A stretch of DNA of 64,000 nt from Rhyzopertha dominica (GCA_025024175.1 QCXZ01000041.1:26035786-26099785); one strand, 5' to 3'. Numbered from the stretch's first letter, positions 8,785-22,099 are shown. The notes: a model not told the origin generated them from the sequence alone. Numbers and translations are program-made.

Positions 8785-11590
8785 GTAAGTAATTACACTT
8801 ATTGGTTTGCAAGAATATTATTTTAGTTTGAATGGCATTGATATTGTAGATTATAAATTGTAAAAAATCCTTCAAGTCAAGCAATAGTTCAGAAAATTAC
8901 TTATTAATAAACTAATCCCGCAATGTGAACTCCGTGTAGGTACGTGATCTAGTTATACGGTATTACTCATCTATAAGACTAAATTAACAGTTTCAGACGT
9001 TGAATGCTATATTATTGAACAATAATAATTATTGTGTTGTGAAGTTGCTACGAAAAATGAGTGGTTTTGATGTAGTATTGTTTTTAAAAAATAAGTAAAA
9101 TGAATGAAAAATAGAAAAAGCTTTCTATATTCTGTATTTGAAAAGGAAAATCTCTTACATTATTAGTTTCTACAGTCTATTAATTTTGAATATATGTCCA
9201 TGATAAAAATTATTACTCCATAGGTAAAGCAAAATATCAGTGGAATTATTATCTACAAGGTGTCACAACCAGAACAGTAGATAGCTGTGGTTCTGAACTG
9301 GTTACACATTATACTTTTTGCGGTAATGAGTGGTATTATGGCATTAAGTATACAAATTATAAATACTTTGAAATTTCTGATAAGTATACAGAAAGTGTTT
9401 GACGAACGAGGTAAAACACAACAGGAGGTAGCAAATAGGGAGTAGGGGTAGTAAAATTTGTAGACGGAACTACGAAGGCTGCCATTATATTTGCACGTTT
9501 TGGAAAAAGTATATTGCTTTGACAATTTTTGTTATAAGGAATGTTTAAATCCTAGGTTTGAACTTGTTGGTGTATATAACATTTGCCTCCGCTATTCATG
9601 TTAATATGTATTGTGCGTAAAATATGGTTTCCTTGTGTGATTTTGAATTCCTATTCGGCCATACAGGGTCCGCCACCTAAAACTCACCAGGCTGGTATTT
9701 TTTTTATTTTTCATGTACAACCTTAAGTTATATGTGAAAATTTTAAACTCTTTAAAAATAGCATAGTGAGTGTCCAGAAAGATGCAGATTATATTTCATA
9801 AATAAAGTTTATTTTGTGAATATTTTTTTACCTAACATAGTGTAATAAATATTGCGTTATAGTTGGATTACCGACTTTTGTCTTCTTCAATTTGTGTCAT
9901 TACCATATATGCGTAATTTTTATTCTTTCTTAATGAAAACAAGAAGAACACGTCGCCGCAATATTCTGTTAATAGGGCTGTATCCTTCCATTTAATAAGC
10001 TGGGAAGCAACTGTTGCCTAAATTTCCAGCAGGAATTATAAGTAATTCGTGCTGGATAAAATTAATCGTTAAATCGTTGTGTTTGACATTTTGCTAATCA
10101 TTGCTTTGTAATAGATCAAAATGTATTTCTTCAGTGAAATATATAGATAATGTTTGGTCATAAATAATTTTTTAGCAATATATAAAAATACAATTACTTA
10201 TTGTGTAATACCAAAAAACGGAAAGCAATATTCAGTATCAAAACTTATTTTATTTAAATGATTAGAATAACAAACAGATATTACGTATGAAAAATATACT
10301 ATGCAATCCTTACAAAATATTTTGTTATGGTTAAATGCCTTTCATAGGGAAGATCTTACTGAAAAGAAGTTGTGAAATTTGTCAGTATGTTCAGATGACT
10401 TTGTGACAGGTGAGGCTGTAATTGCCTTATTAAGTTTACCAGAAAAGTCCAAAAAACACATGCATGCTATTACTCTTAGAAAACAAATGTTTTAGTAGTC
10501 AAAGGAATAACAACTATTGTGTTTCGTAAAAATTTCAGTTTTTTATTTGTAGTCCCTGCAAGAGATATCCAAGGTTGTAATTTTTGGATTTTTAAAAATT
10601 TGAAAATTCATAATAAAATTTTTTACAGAATAACTGTTAATCAAATGCTTTTTTCCGATTTTTGTATGAAGAGAATTAAATGTCCATAAAAAAATTAGCA
10701 CACACTGGAAAGATGCTAGAGGGATGTGGAAATGGTAAAAAAATTTTGTTTTCAATAGGCAAACAGTATTTTAATGCTAGAAAAAGGTGGGATTGTTATG
10801 TAATAGCGCTGTTTTTGTTATATCATATCAGCATTTTTAAATTGTGGGCAGTGAATATTATTAAGAAAAAGAGGATAAATGTCAACACAAAAAACATGTT
10901 TGATATTATATTGTAATAGTAATATGCGGTTATGTGGTTAAGCGGTTATCACATAGGTTATTGCCATGAGTGTGTTTGGTTACCATTACCAGTTCCTTTG
11001 TCATAATTATATTGAATATACTCGTTTGCGAACCCATCTGTGTTTTATTACGCGATACAGACGAGTACCTATATTATAATAGCAAGTACTGTTCATTTCC
11101 GCCATATGCAAAGCTACACTAGGGCTACCAACGGTCGATAAACTCTCCTATAGTTATCAGGTTACCACAGTATTTGTCAGTTGGTGATTGTAAGCCTTAT
11201 ATCATGGCAACCTTTGAAGAAAATAAAAAACACACAGCCTCATATCTATTTTAGCTTTTTTTTAAGCATCATTTTTGTCACAAACTGGCAGATAATGTGA
11301 AAACGGCTCAAGTTAGACCACATGTATTTATAGTCAACGAGTCCAAAGCTGCAATAATATAAAGGGTATTCAAATTAAGATAACGAAGTTGCTGTCAATT
11401 TTTGGTACAACGGGAAGAGTGCTATGTTTGAAATTATTTTTAGAATATGCAGCTCACCAATCTGGACAAGACTTATGCAAAAATTTTTCTATTTTCAACT
11501 ATAGTGGAGTTATGGATGAAACATGCTGGAGTGTGACGCCCTGTATATGATTTACAATTTAATATTTTAACAATATATGTTTTTTTTCAG
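8785..11590 (+). other. CIP2A intron 2 (2.8 kb)
   Basis: Starts GTAAGT and ends TTTTTTTCAG. It contains CAGGGTCC near 9664 and ACGCCCTGTATA near 11537, which could be degenerate mariner-type ends, but the inverted match between them is weak. Otherwise it is A/T-rich without a gene. Confidence 0.5.
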
Positions 11591-12013
11591 GTACTCGAGA
11601 GCAATTTTGGTGCTTCAGAAGGTGGTGATGCTGCGTCTCGTGATCCTGAATGCATGGCGTTAATCTTCCAATTTTTGCTGGCTATTATTCAAATTAAGTT
11701 CTTTGAGCTCCATGCATTCTACTCCCGCATACTTCATCTTGTCCTTCAGTGGCTTCAGACGGACGTTACCTGTGCTCCGGCACTTTTAGTCCTCCAAACC
11801 ATAGTTGTCAATTCTGTAAAACATGAAATTGTTAATTTGAGCCCAATTGGCCCTAGTATTCCAATGCTTTTGACTACTTTTAATCTTGGAACTGAAGGCA
11901 TATTAGCAGATATTGAGCAGCAGAAAATAATGGGAGCCCTCCTGCAGCTGCTACGAGCTCTATTAGAAGCAAATTACTTAAGGGAGCGACTTTTAATAGA
12001 TATAAGGGTGGAG
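11591..12013 (+). CDS. Cip2a: CIP2A-like protein, exon 3
   Basis: This exon gives 141 residues, from VLESNFGASEGGDAASRDP to LLIDIRVE, between TTTTTTCAG and GAG|GTACGT in phase 0. The helical pattern continues (LIFQFLLAIIQIKFFELHAF, LLQLLRALLEANYLRERLL). It corresponds to the middle of the armadillo-like domain of CIP2A. The acidic and small-residue segment at the start is a likely surface loop. Confidence 0.8.
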
Positions 12014-13009
12014 GTACGTATAATTTTATTTTATACCCAGTCTCAATAAAGTAACTTAAAACTAAAAATAAGATATTTGTAAAAATTTAAAAAAATGCTG
12101 AAACAGCTAACTTAAAACATGTTTATTTTGAAATCATTGAAGCAGAGCAGTCTGTTACTATGATGAAGATATGACACAATGAAATGATTTTTAAAAAGAA
12201 CTCAGCATGTGCATGAATATGAAGTTTAAATACAAAACAAAATACTTCATCAGGGGACTTTGGTGTCAACATTTAATGAATCAACAAGGTTTAGAATTAG
12301 CAAAAAAAATATATTTTTACACCTAAACATTCAAATTGTAGTCCATTTATAGCTTGACATTTCTATAAAGTCGCACTTAGTCACTTTGGACACTGCGTTC
12401 AATAACGTCAAACACGAGCTTGTAATTTTTCCAGTGTTGTGGACTGCCTACATATACTCTACTATTTAAATGATCCCAGAGAAAATTCTAAAGGAGTCAA
12501 ATTTGGCGATCAGAGTGGCCATTCTACAATTCTTCTGTGGAAAAAGCGTCATCATGAAAGCAATGAATCTAGGGAATATAATCCCAGACCGTTAATTTTA
12601 TCCCGGGATTTTGAGACAAAGGTACACCGATCCCGAATTTGGTAAAAATTATTGTCAGCAATATATTACACAAAAAGTTCTATTACACAGAAATTATAAT
12701 TTCTATTTTAAAAAATTCTTACATAAAATTTACAATTAGGAACTTAATAATTAGCCAACTTATTGTGTATCTGAAGATAAGAATAATCAATAAATTGAAT
12801 ACTTTCAAAGGTGCATTGTTTGTGAAACATGCTGAAATCACTATATTAAATAGCGAGTTAACAAGTTGGTTTTTGTTTGTTCTTTGTTTAAAACTATTTA
12901 TAGGATAATTTGACAATTGTTTTGACCCAACAGTCTTTCTCAAGAAGGTACAAAAACTGTACAGAAGTGTAAATTACCTCGTTACTCTCATAATAATATA
13001 GTTGTAAAC

Positions 13010-15400
13010 ACCTTTGTATGCCTTTTTCGGGAGTTATAAATTCGTAAATAAAAGAGCAGAATCCCATGTCGGAATTTCTTTTTGTACGTTTGCCACATGT
13101 TNTTTTTTGATGTTGCGCTTTTTTTTATTTCTAAATGTTCCAAAACATTTAATTTTTTACTTTTCCTTTCTCAGTGCAAAACCTTTATGTTGTTTTCATC
13201 CATACAATGACATTTTTCAAGTTAATGTTTGTGATATTTTCTTTAACTCTATTTTTGATAGCTCTATCCGATTAGCCTATATCATATATCATGTCGCACT
13301 GTTCACATTTCAATTTTTAAACACCACTCTTTTCCAATTTATTAATTTTGGGTTTGTTGTTAATCAGTAGGCTTGCCAAATTAGTTATATCTCTTGCTTT
13401 TATCCTGAATTTTCTTAGTCGACTTTTAACATTAACTCTAACGTGGTTTATATAATTTAATGTTGGCACTATATAGTATGTTTTGTATTTTTGTTCTATG
13501 ATGTTTTTTGGTAATCTGTCTACAACTTTTGTGTCATGACTATTATTAATCTCAATTTTTTTAATAGTTATTAATTCTTTGTTGAGTTTTTCAGTTTTCA
13601 AAGGTATCAAGAATGTTTAATTCTGATGATTATTGTATCTGATTGAGTAGGTTTTTTGAAAATTTCTCTTTAGATGTTGTTAAGTCTAGGAAGTTAAGTG
13701 ACTTATTAGTTTCTTTCTTTATTGTGAATTGAATTTTATTGTTTATCAAATTTAAGAGGAATCCATACGTGTCCCTACTACCCCTTACAGCATTATTTCT
13801 CCCACTGCAAGAAAACTGACGTCACTGACTCTATACACTCAGATTAGAAAGTCTCAGTCATGCAGCCCGAGCCTTTCCATATGAATCAAACACAGTGGAA
13901 TTTATTCGGACTGTACCACGCTAACAGTTGGCAGTTAGCGGGAGTGGTAGGAGAACACAAATTTGCCGGAATTCTATGTAATCTATGCAGGGTTTAATAT
14001 CACTCAAATAATACTTACATAAACATCGCAAAATTTTGCCAACAGATAGATAAAGACTGAAACTGCAGGGACTACTGAATAAAAATTAAAAACGTGGCCT
14101 CTATTTCTCAGTCTTTACAATTAGCCAAATATATAAACAAAATATTGAAAAATAAGGCCTGTACAATTAATTCCACAGAGCTTGTTTTGGACCTCACCAG
14201 CTTCCGGATCCCTCTTAAAAATGCTCTTATTATTGCCTGCCTGTGTCTATCCAAATACAAAAAGTGTCATATACAGGGTTTTGTATAAATTATCGATTAA
14301 TCAATTTGCTGCCTCTTAGGAAGTGACGTATATTTGTCATCTGTCGATTTTTGAATTATTTTATATATTTTAATATGAGTAAATGCCTGGGAGTATGTAT
14401 TTCCATCATATTCTTTAGTGTTTTGTGGGATAACTAACTTTAAGGTTGCAAGAAAGCTTGAATTTCAGAGCAGTGGTGTGACATTGATCTGCAACCTTCA
14501 ACTACTATCGCCGTGTATACTGTAGGTTGGCATCATTTATAGAAACCCTGTTCATATCTCGCCCATAATAAAATTTTAGTGATATTTTGGCTCTAGATGC
14601 AAATAGTTTTTCTTTGAAATAAGGCATAAAAATTTCTGGCATTTCATCCATTAGTAATAATTCTTCATTCTGTTTGTAACATGAATTATTAAACCTAAGA
14701 TAATTTTGATCCATACAAACTTTAATGATATGTATTAGTTCCATTTTTATACAGTCAATAGGAATGAAGTTTCTATTTTATTTTTGAAAATGATTAGAAC
14801 TTTTTTTAGGGGGACAGATATGGAAAGGTTCGGAAAATCAAAACAGACGGATAGAGAATTTTTTGGTACAGATAGATTTTTTAGTCTATTTACAAATTCT
14901 ATGGAATACATTACACCATATTTGGAGTAACATCAATGGATTGTAATAAGACTTTGTTGGAAAATTTACATAATTTCACGCGGCACATTAATATAGGATA
15001 CAGCCGGTCTCAGTGGTACATAATTTTTACGAATTTTTGTCATACCATAAAGGAGTGTGAATGTGGATTTATTAGTTTTAGTCTGTATTTTTCTTTTTTT
15101 CGATATAAACATTTTGAGGAATTTAGTAAATTAGAAGTAACATCTTTTTGGAACTAGTCTGTGAAGCCTTGATTTAAGTTTTGAAAACTTACTCGTGTTT
15201 AGTAAGTTATTTACTCTGTTTTGATATTCTTTTGTTTCCAAAATAAGTATTGTATTACCTTTAGAAATAGTCAATGAATTGTTTTGACATTATTGTTTTA
15301 TACTGTTTATTAATTGAAGTTCTACATTTGAGTGTTTGCTTACCTCATGCTTCTATCGGGTCGAAACGATCTTCGAATTATCCAGTAAATAGTGTGAAAC
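13010..15400 (-). mobile_element. Penelope-like retroelement, degenerate, antisense in CIP2A intron 3
   Basis: Minus-strand fragments follow the Penelope-like order. From 15400 downward: a reverse-transcriptase start (LYGMTKIRKNYVPLRPAVSY, then SIEFVNRLKNLSVPKNSL and SVCFDF near 14840); the RT palm segment with DQNYLRFNNSCYKQNEELL and EMPEIFMPYFKEKLF (14560-14744); INNKIQFTIKKETNKSLNFLD (about 13700-13770); and ITNLASLLINNKPKINKLEKSGV at 13317-13390. The last runs into a GIY-YIG-like remnant (CEQCDMIYDIG, then RAIKNRVKEN). Stops and frameshifts are frequent, so it is dead. A MITE (14274-14550) and an unassigned block (13790-14270) interrupt it. Confidence 0.7.
14274..14550. mobile_element. 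MITE inserted in the Penelope-like element (277 bp)
   Basis: The ends are CAGGGTTTTGTATAAATTAT on the left and the inverse of CAGGGTTTCTATAAATGAT on the right, with a TA at 14272-14273. A related partial copy in inverted orientation lies at 21480-21635 in CIP2A intron 5. TA targets and CAGGG ends suggest a Tc1/mariner-powered MITE. Confidence 0.6.
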
Positions 15401-16643
15401 TATGCTACAAACAAACAAAAAAAGTTAACAAAAACCAGCTTGTTTAAAGCTATTCAATATAGTAACAATAATCAGCTTCAAAATAAAAGAGAATTTTAAT
15501 AATAATCAGATAACTCAATTGCTTTGATTTTAGATTTATTTGGTATTTAAAGAAAACAATAATCAACTTGCATTACAACTAACTATAAATTTGCAATACT
15601 CACAGTTGCGTGGTTGTGTGTAGAACCTATATTATTCATATTGTGTCACTTCCTAAAATCTCGGGATCCTGCGATTCAGGATCACATGATTACCTATACT
15701 CTTTAAATGTACCTCTATAATATATGTACTTACCATTGGATTACAAAGCATTCTGAACCGTTGCATGTAATATTGGCTTTTCAGCCAATAATACAATGAA
15801 AAATCTTTCAGGAAACCTGAAGGCTAAGGTAGATGAAAAAGACAAATCAATCATTTATGAAATACAAGGTAATAGCTTTAATTTGAAAATATATTGGGCA
15901 GACCAAGCATTCTATAGGAGTTGGATCTAAACAGCATATAGTTCATTTAAGGTTTGGGAGGTTTGTTAAATCAAGCACCACCCAACATATTAGACATAGA
16001 TTGCCCCATAACTTCTAAAAACCTAAAACTAGAAAACCAGTTTCTAACAACTAACAGCATGGAACTCCTTTGAAAGCATCTTTATTCAAAGAGATAAGGA
16101 TACTTTAATGAATTCATGTTTAGGCGTGATTCTGAGATCTGCATTGTTTGAATTAGTCAGTGTGAAATTCACCTACTGTAACTATGGATGTTTGATTTGA
16201 TAAGGTGAAGTCGTTTACATTACTTCTACTGAAGATGGTTTTTTAGGTTTTCTAAATTACTGTAGTAAGGGGTTTTTCATATATCATTTAAATTTATTGA
16301 ACTTGTCTCCATTTAATTCACTCCCTTTTAAGTACAATTCTTGCTAAAGAACCATAGCATAACAAAAATAATCTTGTACTTCTGATCATGTTAATGAATA
16401 ACTATTACAAAAAAAGGAAACTTGAAATAAAATGTTTTAATTTATCATATGTAAATTAGTGCAAAATATAAGATCATGAAATCGATCTTTGTTTATGCAC
16501 ATTTAATACCATTCTAGTTTTCAATTGAGCAAGTGTTTTATCAAAGTTTTGATCCTATTAATGCCTGGATATATCTCACATTTCGAAGTTTTGGCCCTTA
16601 CCTATCTCATTCAGTTAAAAGAACCACAATTTTTCCTTTTTAG

Positions 16644-16822
16644 ATGGTGGAAAAAATGTTTGTTCCATTCTTAACAGAGACCAACAAAGCCATGGACGAA
16701 GAAGAAGCTGGATGCTCAGTAGATGCTATAAATTTGTTTGTGTACTCTGTGGCTCTAGTTGAGGAGCTTCAGAAACATGATGAACAATGGAAGAAATTAT
16801 ATGCCGAATTAATGGATCAAAA
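16644..16822 (+). CDS. Cip2a: CIP2A-like protein, exon 4
   Basis: This exon begins MVEKMFVPFLTETNKAMDEEE directly after TTTTTAG and ends at ...MDQ AA|GTAAGT, leaving a phase-2 junction. It gives 59 codons plus two bases. The acidic segment followed by SVDAINLFVYSVALVEELQK matches the place in human CIP2A where an exposed loop precedes the ADVILKTLDLINKLK helices. The first ATG is not a true start because the preceding exon joins in frame. Confidence 0.78.
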
Positions 16823-17947
16823 GTAAGTATTCAATGTAAAATTTGTATAAAGGAAGGATTAAGGAACTGTGATATATCATAAAATTAAATCATTTTTTTG
16901 AATAATCTAAAAGTTGACTGTAAAATGTTGAGTCTGCTAAAACTTTTGAAATTGAAATTTCAGCAGGATAAGTAATATTTATTGTCTGCTTTTCCAGTAT
17001 CATCACTCTTTGAAAATTCAAAGTATAGGTTACACATTTCTGTGTAGGGAACATCATTGCCTTTTACAGAAAATGAGGAAAATGGCAGCAGCAGTATTTG
17101 AAGAGCGTGCTCATTAAATGTAAACTTTACATTTCCATTTGGTGTTAGTGGGTTTTTTCGACAAAATAAATAAGCATGCAGATTTGAAGAAAAAATCTGT
17201 GGTGTTGATTATCAAAAAAAATTAATTTGCATGTTTTTTTTCATATTTTCTGTGTCACTCAGGAGGATTGTGAAACAAACAGGATGTTGTAAATCATTCC
17301 AAGGTAAATAATGTTTTTAAATATTTGTCGGTTTGTTTGTTACTTGTATGGTGAACGAATCTATTTCAGCTTTTGTTTAGCATAAAATACTTTCATTTTG
17401 TGTAAATGAATTGCATGTTTCAATAAAAATATGGAAGGGGTTGGTTTTGCACCATGTGAAAGACAAAAGAAAAAAATCACTAAAATATTAATGACCATGA
17501 AGTAGTTTATAACATCTTGTTTGCTTGATGTAAAAAAGATAAAAAGACAAGCAAGGAAAATACTAATAATAATAATAATTTGTCAGCTGATGGGAGCTGC
17601 AGTCTTAGGGTATTTCTTTCAAAAATAAAAATTGCAAATCACATTAAATAAATAGTATTGCTTAAATGCTGAGAAAATGGCTATAGATAGGAAAAGGACA
17701 TTAAGTTCTATATGAAGTCGGTGGTATCTATTATTTTTGTTTTTGAATTAGATTTTATGATTTCTACCACTGCCGTTTGTTTGCCACTAGCATCTAATAT
17801 ATAATTATCGTAAAAAGCAGTTTTGTTAATCTTTGAATATTTTTTTTAACAAAAAAATATAAATGAAAATGAAGAGATGAAATGGAGTTTGTTCTGCGAC
17901 TAAAGTTTATCTATTTATTTATAGCAATTTAATTATGGTGTTTTTAG
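16823..17947 (+). other. CIP2A intron 4 (1.1 kb)
   Basis: A GTAAGT donor and a TTTTTAG acceptor. No mobile element or RNA gene was recognised. A short AAT run is present near 17560-17580. Confidence 0.6.
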
Positions 17948-18197
17948 GCAAGTGCATATACTTTTAGCACAGGCATTATATAGATGTCCGAAGGATGTTA
18001 AGCGAACAATCCTAAAAATGACAACAAGTCCGACATTTCCATTAGATGCAGTAACAGATGCCCTGACCGAGTTGCAGCATATAATGGATGATCCGTCTGC
18101 AAAAAATGAAAAACAAATGGCTCGCAGTAATGTGTATATTCCAGTTATATCTGTTGCAAAGATTGAAATGGTGGATAGTGTAATTAGTGAATTAAAG
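17948..18197 (+). CDS. Cip2a: CIP2A-like protein, exon 5
   Basis: One base completes the split Lys codon; 83 codons then follow, from QVHILLAQALYRCPKDVKR to EMVDSVISELK, with a donor at AAG|GTAAGG in phase 0. The end (IPVISVAKIEMVDSVISELK, continuing QAISENNLISV in the next exon) aligns with human VPGLNIEELIEKLQSGM, the linker from the armadillo domain to the coiled coil. This is one of the clearest matches supporting the CIP2A call. An alternative donor four bases downstream exists. Confidence 0.82.
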
Positions 18198-18756
18198 GTA
18201 AGGTAATTGTTCATTAATAGAAAATTACACAAAATTATATTCATTGTCTTATACCATAAGATGAGCATTAATCATAGAAGGAAGAATTAACTTTTTTCAA
18301 TAGAAATGATGAAATTTGAACTAAAATAGGTAGTGGTTTTTATGACGTCTCACATCCTTAATGATAGGTTTATTTACATTCAAAATGTTGTTTGTACTTG
18401 TGTCAAACGAATTTTGAGGTTTTCTTCTTTGATAAAGATTACAGGCATAATCGAAACGTCAGATTAATAACTTTTTGTCAGTGTTTTAAAGAGACAGCGA
18501 TCTTTCCGAAAACATATTATCATCATTATGGGCTCTGAAAGCATTCACCGTCGTCTAAAATAGGTATGTTACATAAGTTTTTGAATATTTACAGAGTAAT
18601 CAAAAGAGTGGAAAAAATTCAGTAAAAAATACACTGGTGAGTTTTGTATATAATGATTTTCAAACAGCAACCCTCACTTTTTTCAGTGAACAGATCTCAT
18701 ATCTGGGAATGTGATAACATTCCACAGATGGCTCTGCTCTATATTGTTCATGAATA

Positions 18757-20480
18757 TACAGGGTGACACTAAAATGGAGGCCACTACTTCTAGAGTGTTT
18801 TCTACACATGAAAATACGAAGAAAAGTTTTTTATTGCTAACTTTTTTACTTGCTCAGTGATATTCATAATTTGTTGGGAATCTCATTTTTAAATGATCGC
18901 TCATCAGACTATGTGAATAAGTCTTTCATACCTCTCTTCAGGAGTGAGGTGTTAACCACATGTAAGAGTCTTTAGCTTAAATTTTTTTAGATGGTTATTT
19001 GTTCCGTTTTGATATCACATTTTTTAAATCTATGATTCATATGAAAAAGAAAATACCCTCTTTTGTTATTTCTCAAAACACACCATTTACGAGAAAAAAG
19101 CATAAATATGTTTTTTTGCTTTTACTTGCATGTAGGTGACTGCAGGCAGTAATCCCTGCACGAAACAGGCAGAAAATACAAAATAGTTAAATTAAAGGAG
19201 GTTGCGGTTTTACATTAGCTACCTTTAGTAGAAGTTAGTTCGAAGGTATTGTGCATTGAGTACCAGTGGAAGCAATAAAGTGTAAAATAAACAACGGGGA
19301 TAATTCAATATTAAATTAATGTAACTTTTAAAAATTATAAACAGTCTTTATTAGTCGTTTTAGAGTAAATGCTCAAAATGACCACCACCTTCTGCAATGC
19401 AGGGTTCTATGCGGCATATTATATTAGTGACCTCCTCACACTGTCTTGAATATGACGGTCAAGATCTTCAACACTATTAACAGGGTTGGAGTACACAGTC
19501 TGTTTTACATGGCCCCACACATAAAAAATCCATTGGATTGATCCGGAGAACACGCAGAGCACGCTCTCGACCACTCCAATTTTCAGTGAATGTGGCATTT
19601 AAAAGACGCCTTACTGTGACTGTAATGTGCTGGAGCTCCGTCATGCGTGTGCCACATATGCGCTCTAGCTTGAAGCGGTACATCTTCAAGTAAATTGGGC
19701 AGCTCATTTTCCAAAAAGTTCCTATAAGTTTCTCCAGACAAACGAGGAGGAAGAATAACAGGACCGATCAAATGATCGCCGATAAGTCCTGGTATGCATC
19801 GATTAGGATAACGTTCTGCATACAAACGACGAGCTTCAGCTCTATTGTAGTTAGCAAGGCCATACATTAGATACATATCAGTTATTTCTTCATTCGAATA
19901 ATGGTCCTTAATGCAAATGGAAAACTATTAAAACGAACAATAAATTCAATAACATTTACAAAACACGAACTAACTAAAATGTGGACAATAAAACAAGAAC
20001 AAACAACGGAGAACTCAAAACAGATATGGCAAAAAGAAAATGAAGTGCAAATTGTAAAATCACGAAAGAATTGCACAAATAATCACAATAAAGCTTAAAT
20101 AAAGTCACATTGATGTTAAACGTCAATTGCATGGCCTAGTATGTTCATCACTCTTTCAAAACGGAATAAATAACCGTCTAAAAAAAAGCCAAAGACTCTT
20201 ATGGGTGGTTAACACCTCACTCCCCAAGAGTGGTATGAAAGACCTACTTACACAGTTCGATGTGTCATCACTTAAGAATGAAATTCCCAAAAAATTTAAA
20301 AAATCTCTGAACAAGTAAAAAAGTTAGAAATAAAAAGCTGTCATCTACCGTCCATTTTCAAGAGGCTATAACTCGATAGGGAGGCCGACATGTCAAAATT
20401 ATAAAGATAATTTTTCTTCATATTTTCACATGTAGAACACACCTTCGAAGTAGCGGCATCTAGTTTAGTATCACCCTGTA
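18757..20480 (-). mobile_element. Mariner-related (DUF4817-type) transposon with long inverted repeats
   Basis: The ends TACAGGGTGACACTAAA and the inverse of TACAGGGTGATACTAAAC are flanked by TA at 18755-18756 and 20481-20482. The inverted similarity runs on for roughly 300 bases on each side (18757-19060 against 20120-20480). The interior on the minus strand has MYLMYGLANYNRAEARRLY, a DUF4817-type helix-turn-helix start. After a large deletion it continues as GDHLIGPVILPPRLSGETY and HTHDGAPAHYS, which is the catalytic-core part. A frameshift near 19600 moves the rest (LNATFTENWSGRE...) into another frame. The element is a non-autonomous relic with intact ends. Confidence 0.75.
19430..19876 (-). 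pseudogene. Transposase remnant of the 18757-20480 element
   Basis: The N-terminal DUF4817-like segment (about 25 residues) is fused directly to the late catalytic domain (LIGPVILPPRLSG...LPNLLEDVPLQARAHMWHTHDGAPAHYS). The first catalytic Asp block is missing, and a frameshift precedes the WxGRG-like motif (here WSGRERALR). Loss of these parts means no active enzyme. Confidence 0.7.
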
Positions 20481-20699
20481 TATCAAAAATATTTTCACAA
20501 CTAGAGATGCAAGTGTTGCTATGAAAACGACTTTACAAACGGCAATTTGCAATGTGGCTGTCTTTATGTATTTTGTATTTTCTAATCTAATAGGTACCCC
20601 TATTTTATAATCTTTATTAATTCATTCATTCCTCCACTCACCACTGATGTGGTTCATGGACAGCAAAGTAAAAAATCAATGCCTATGCAAATGCTTTTT

Positions 20700-21125
20700 A
20701 AGACAAATTTGTAAACAAAACTAAATGTTAGTAACAGTATGAGCTGGCATTCTCAACTTTGCAATTTATCAAAGTTTTTGGTTTTTCTAATATAATTCCT
20801 CACAGCTGGAGAAAAAATATCATGTTTTGTTCTAATTAAAAATGGCTCTGCTTTATTACGCAAATTGCTCATACAATAAAGTGCCATTTTTAATCTTCAT
20901 AAAATTATCGACTATTTTCTACGGCCAGCTTGAAACATGACAGTTCTAGTACTCAAGTTCATGTTTTTTTGTCATTTTTAAGCCTATGATCAAAAGTATT
21001 TTCTTCTTGGGAAGTAAAAAGTTTTTAATGTCAAAACTAAACCTTGGTAACGGCCATGAGCCAGTATTCTCATTTTAGAATTTATCGATCTTGATGGCTT
21101 TTTTAAAGATTTTCCAGCAATGTAT
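20700..21125 (+). repeat. Pair of diverged direct repeats
   Basis: A block near 20700-20820 (AAAACTAAATGTTAGTAAC, then ATGAGCTGGCATTCTCA) is repeated in modified form near 21030-21120 (AAAACTAAACCTTGGTAAC, then ATGAGCCAGTATTCTCA). The period is about 330 bases. No coding capacity; the origin is unknown. Confidence 0.4.
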
Positions 21126-21479
21126 GGTTCTATTTTTCTGTCAAAGGTAAAAAATTACAATAGTTATTGGTATAGTAAGCTTATGGTAACCTCTACAGTC
21201 TACATCCTTGCACTATGGAAGATTTGTGTAGTGCAGCTCTTATTACTATCACTTAGTTTGTGAACTTTACCATTGTGGCAGGCTAAAAACATCTTTCAGT
21301 CCATCATAGTACCATTATTTAACAGACTTACTAGTAGCCACAACCTCACAAATATGATACATAACGTAAAAGTTATACGAAACAGTCACCCCACAGCTCC
21401 GAAATGTGAGCTCCCTGCAACCGTGAAGTTGCACACAAAACACTACAGAATATGTTGAAAATACACACTCCCATGTGTT

Positions 21480-21635
21480 TTCTCATATTGAAATATATCA
21501 AATAATTCAAAAATCGACAGATGACAAGTATACATCAAAGCAATAGTGGTGTTCACTTTTCTGAGAGGCGCAAATTGATTTAATTGATAATTTCCATAAG
21601 CGCCCTGGATGTATGAATCATTTATAGAAACCCTG
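21480..21635. mobile_element. Partial MITE related to 14274-14550
   Basis: Reads in the opposite orientation to the 14274 copy. Shared blocks include ATTCAAAAATCGACAGATGA and a terminal ATTTATAGAAACCCTG followed by TA. The other end is not found, so this copy is truncated. Confidence 0.55.
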
Positions 21636-22099
21636 TACATATAAGCAGTAAACAATCAAATCACAGAACTTGTTTTTTTTTATTTTTAGAAAACTGTTAG
21701 TGACTCATATACATAACTTTGTATTAATAAATTTTGATTTGCATTTGTTATTATAAAAATAATTTTAATATTCTATTTAAGAAAATCGACTGTCACACAT
21801 TTGTCCAAATTGAAGATATCATGTTTCATAATTTTTTAGACATTACATTGTTAGATAGGATTATATTTATCCCATGCAGATGTAAAAATGTCTTTTTCTT
21901 ATCCTTAGTTTGTGATATTTTTAATTACTTAAGCAACACAAACATAATTTTTTGCAAAATGCCAAATTGGCTGACGACAGTTAATAAAGTAACCTTAGAA
22001 TTTAATAAAGAAACCATAAATGCAAAAATATACAGCGTCCTATATTGTATAATTCACTCAGCACTGCATTCAAGTTTGATTTACAGCTATTAAAAGCAT

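Larger units (their letters stand above)
12014..16643 (+). other. CIP2A intron 3 (4.6 kb) with nested mobile DNA
   Basis: Starts GTACGT and ends in TTTTCCTTTTTAG. It hosts a Penelope-like element on the opposite strand (13010-15400) that is itself interrupted by a MITE. The stretches 12014-13009 and 15401-16643 contain no gene that I recognise. Confidence 0.6.

Noticed and set aside
9661..11550. Possible mariner element between CAGGGTCC and GCCCTGTATA in CIP2A intron 2
   Set aside because: The two ends match poorly beyond the first five bases, and no transposase sequence lies between them.
12439..12645. 68-codon frame with VKFGDQSGHSTILLW, considered as a CIP2A exon or transposase piece
   Set aside because: Neighbouring CIP2A exons join in phase without it, and the resemblance to transposase wording is too short to support.
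18380..18480. GATTACAGGCATAATCGAAACGTC, considered as another hammerhead core
   Set aside because: The CTGATGA box is not recognisable (CTTTGATAA), so only the stem and GAAAC remain.
19901..20318. Two plus-strand frames of 63-65 codons
   Set aside because: They lie in the inner part and right inverted arm of the mariner relative and have no similarity to known proteins.
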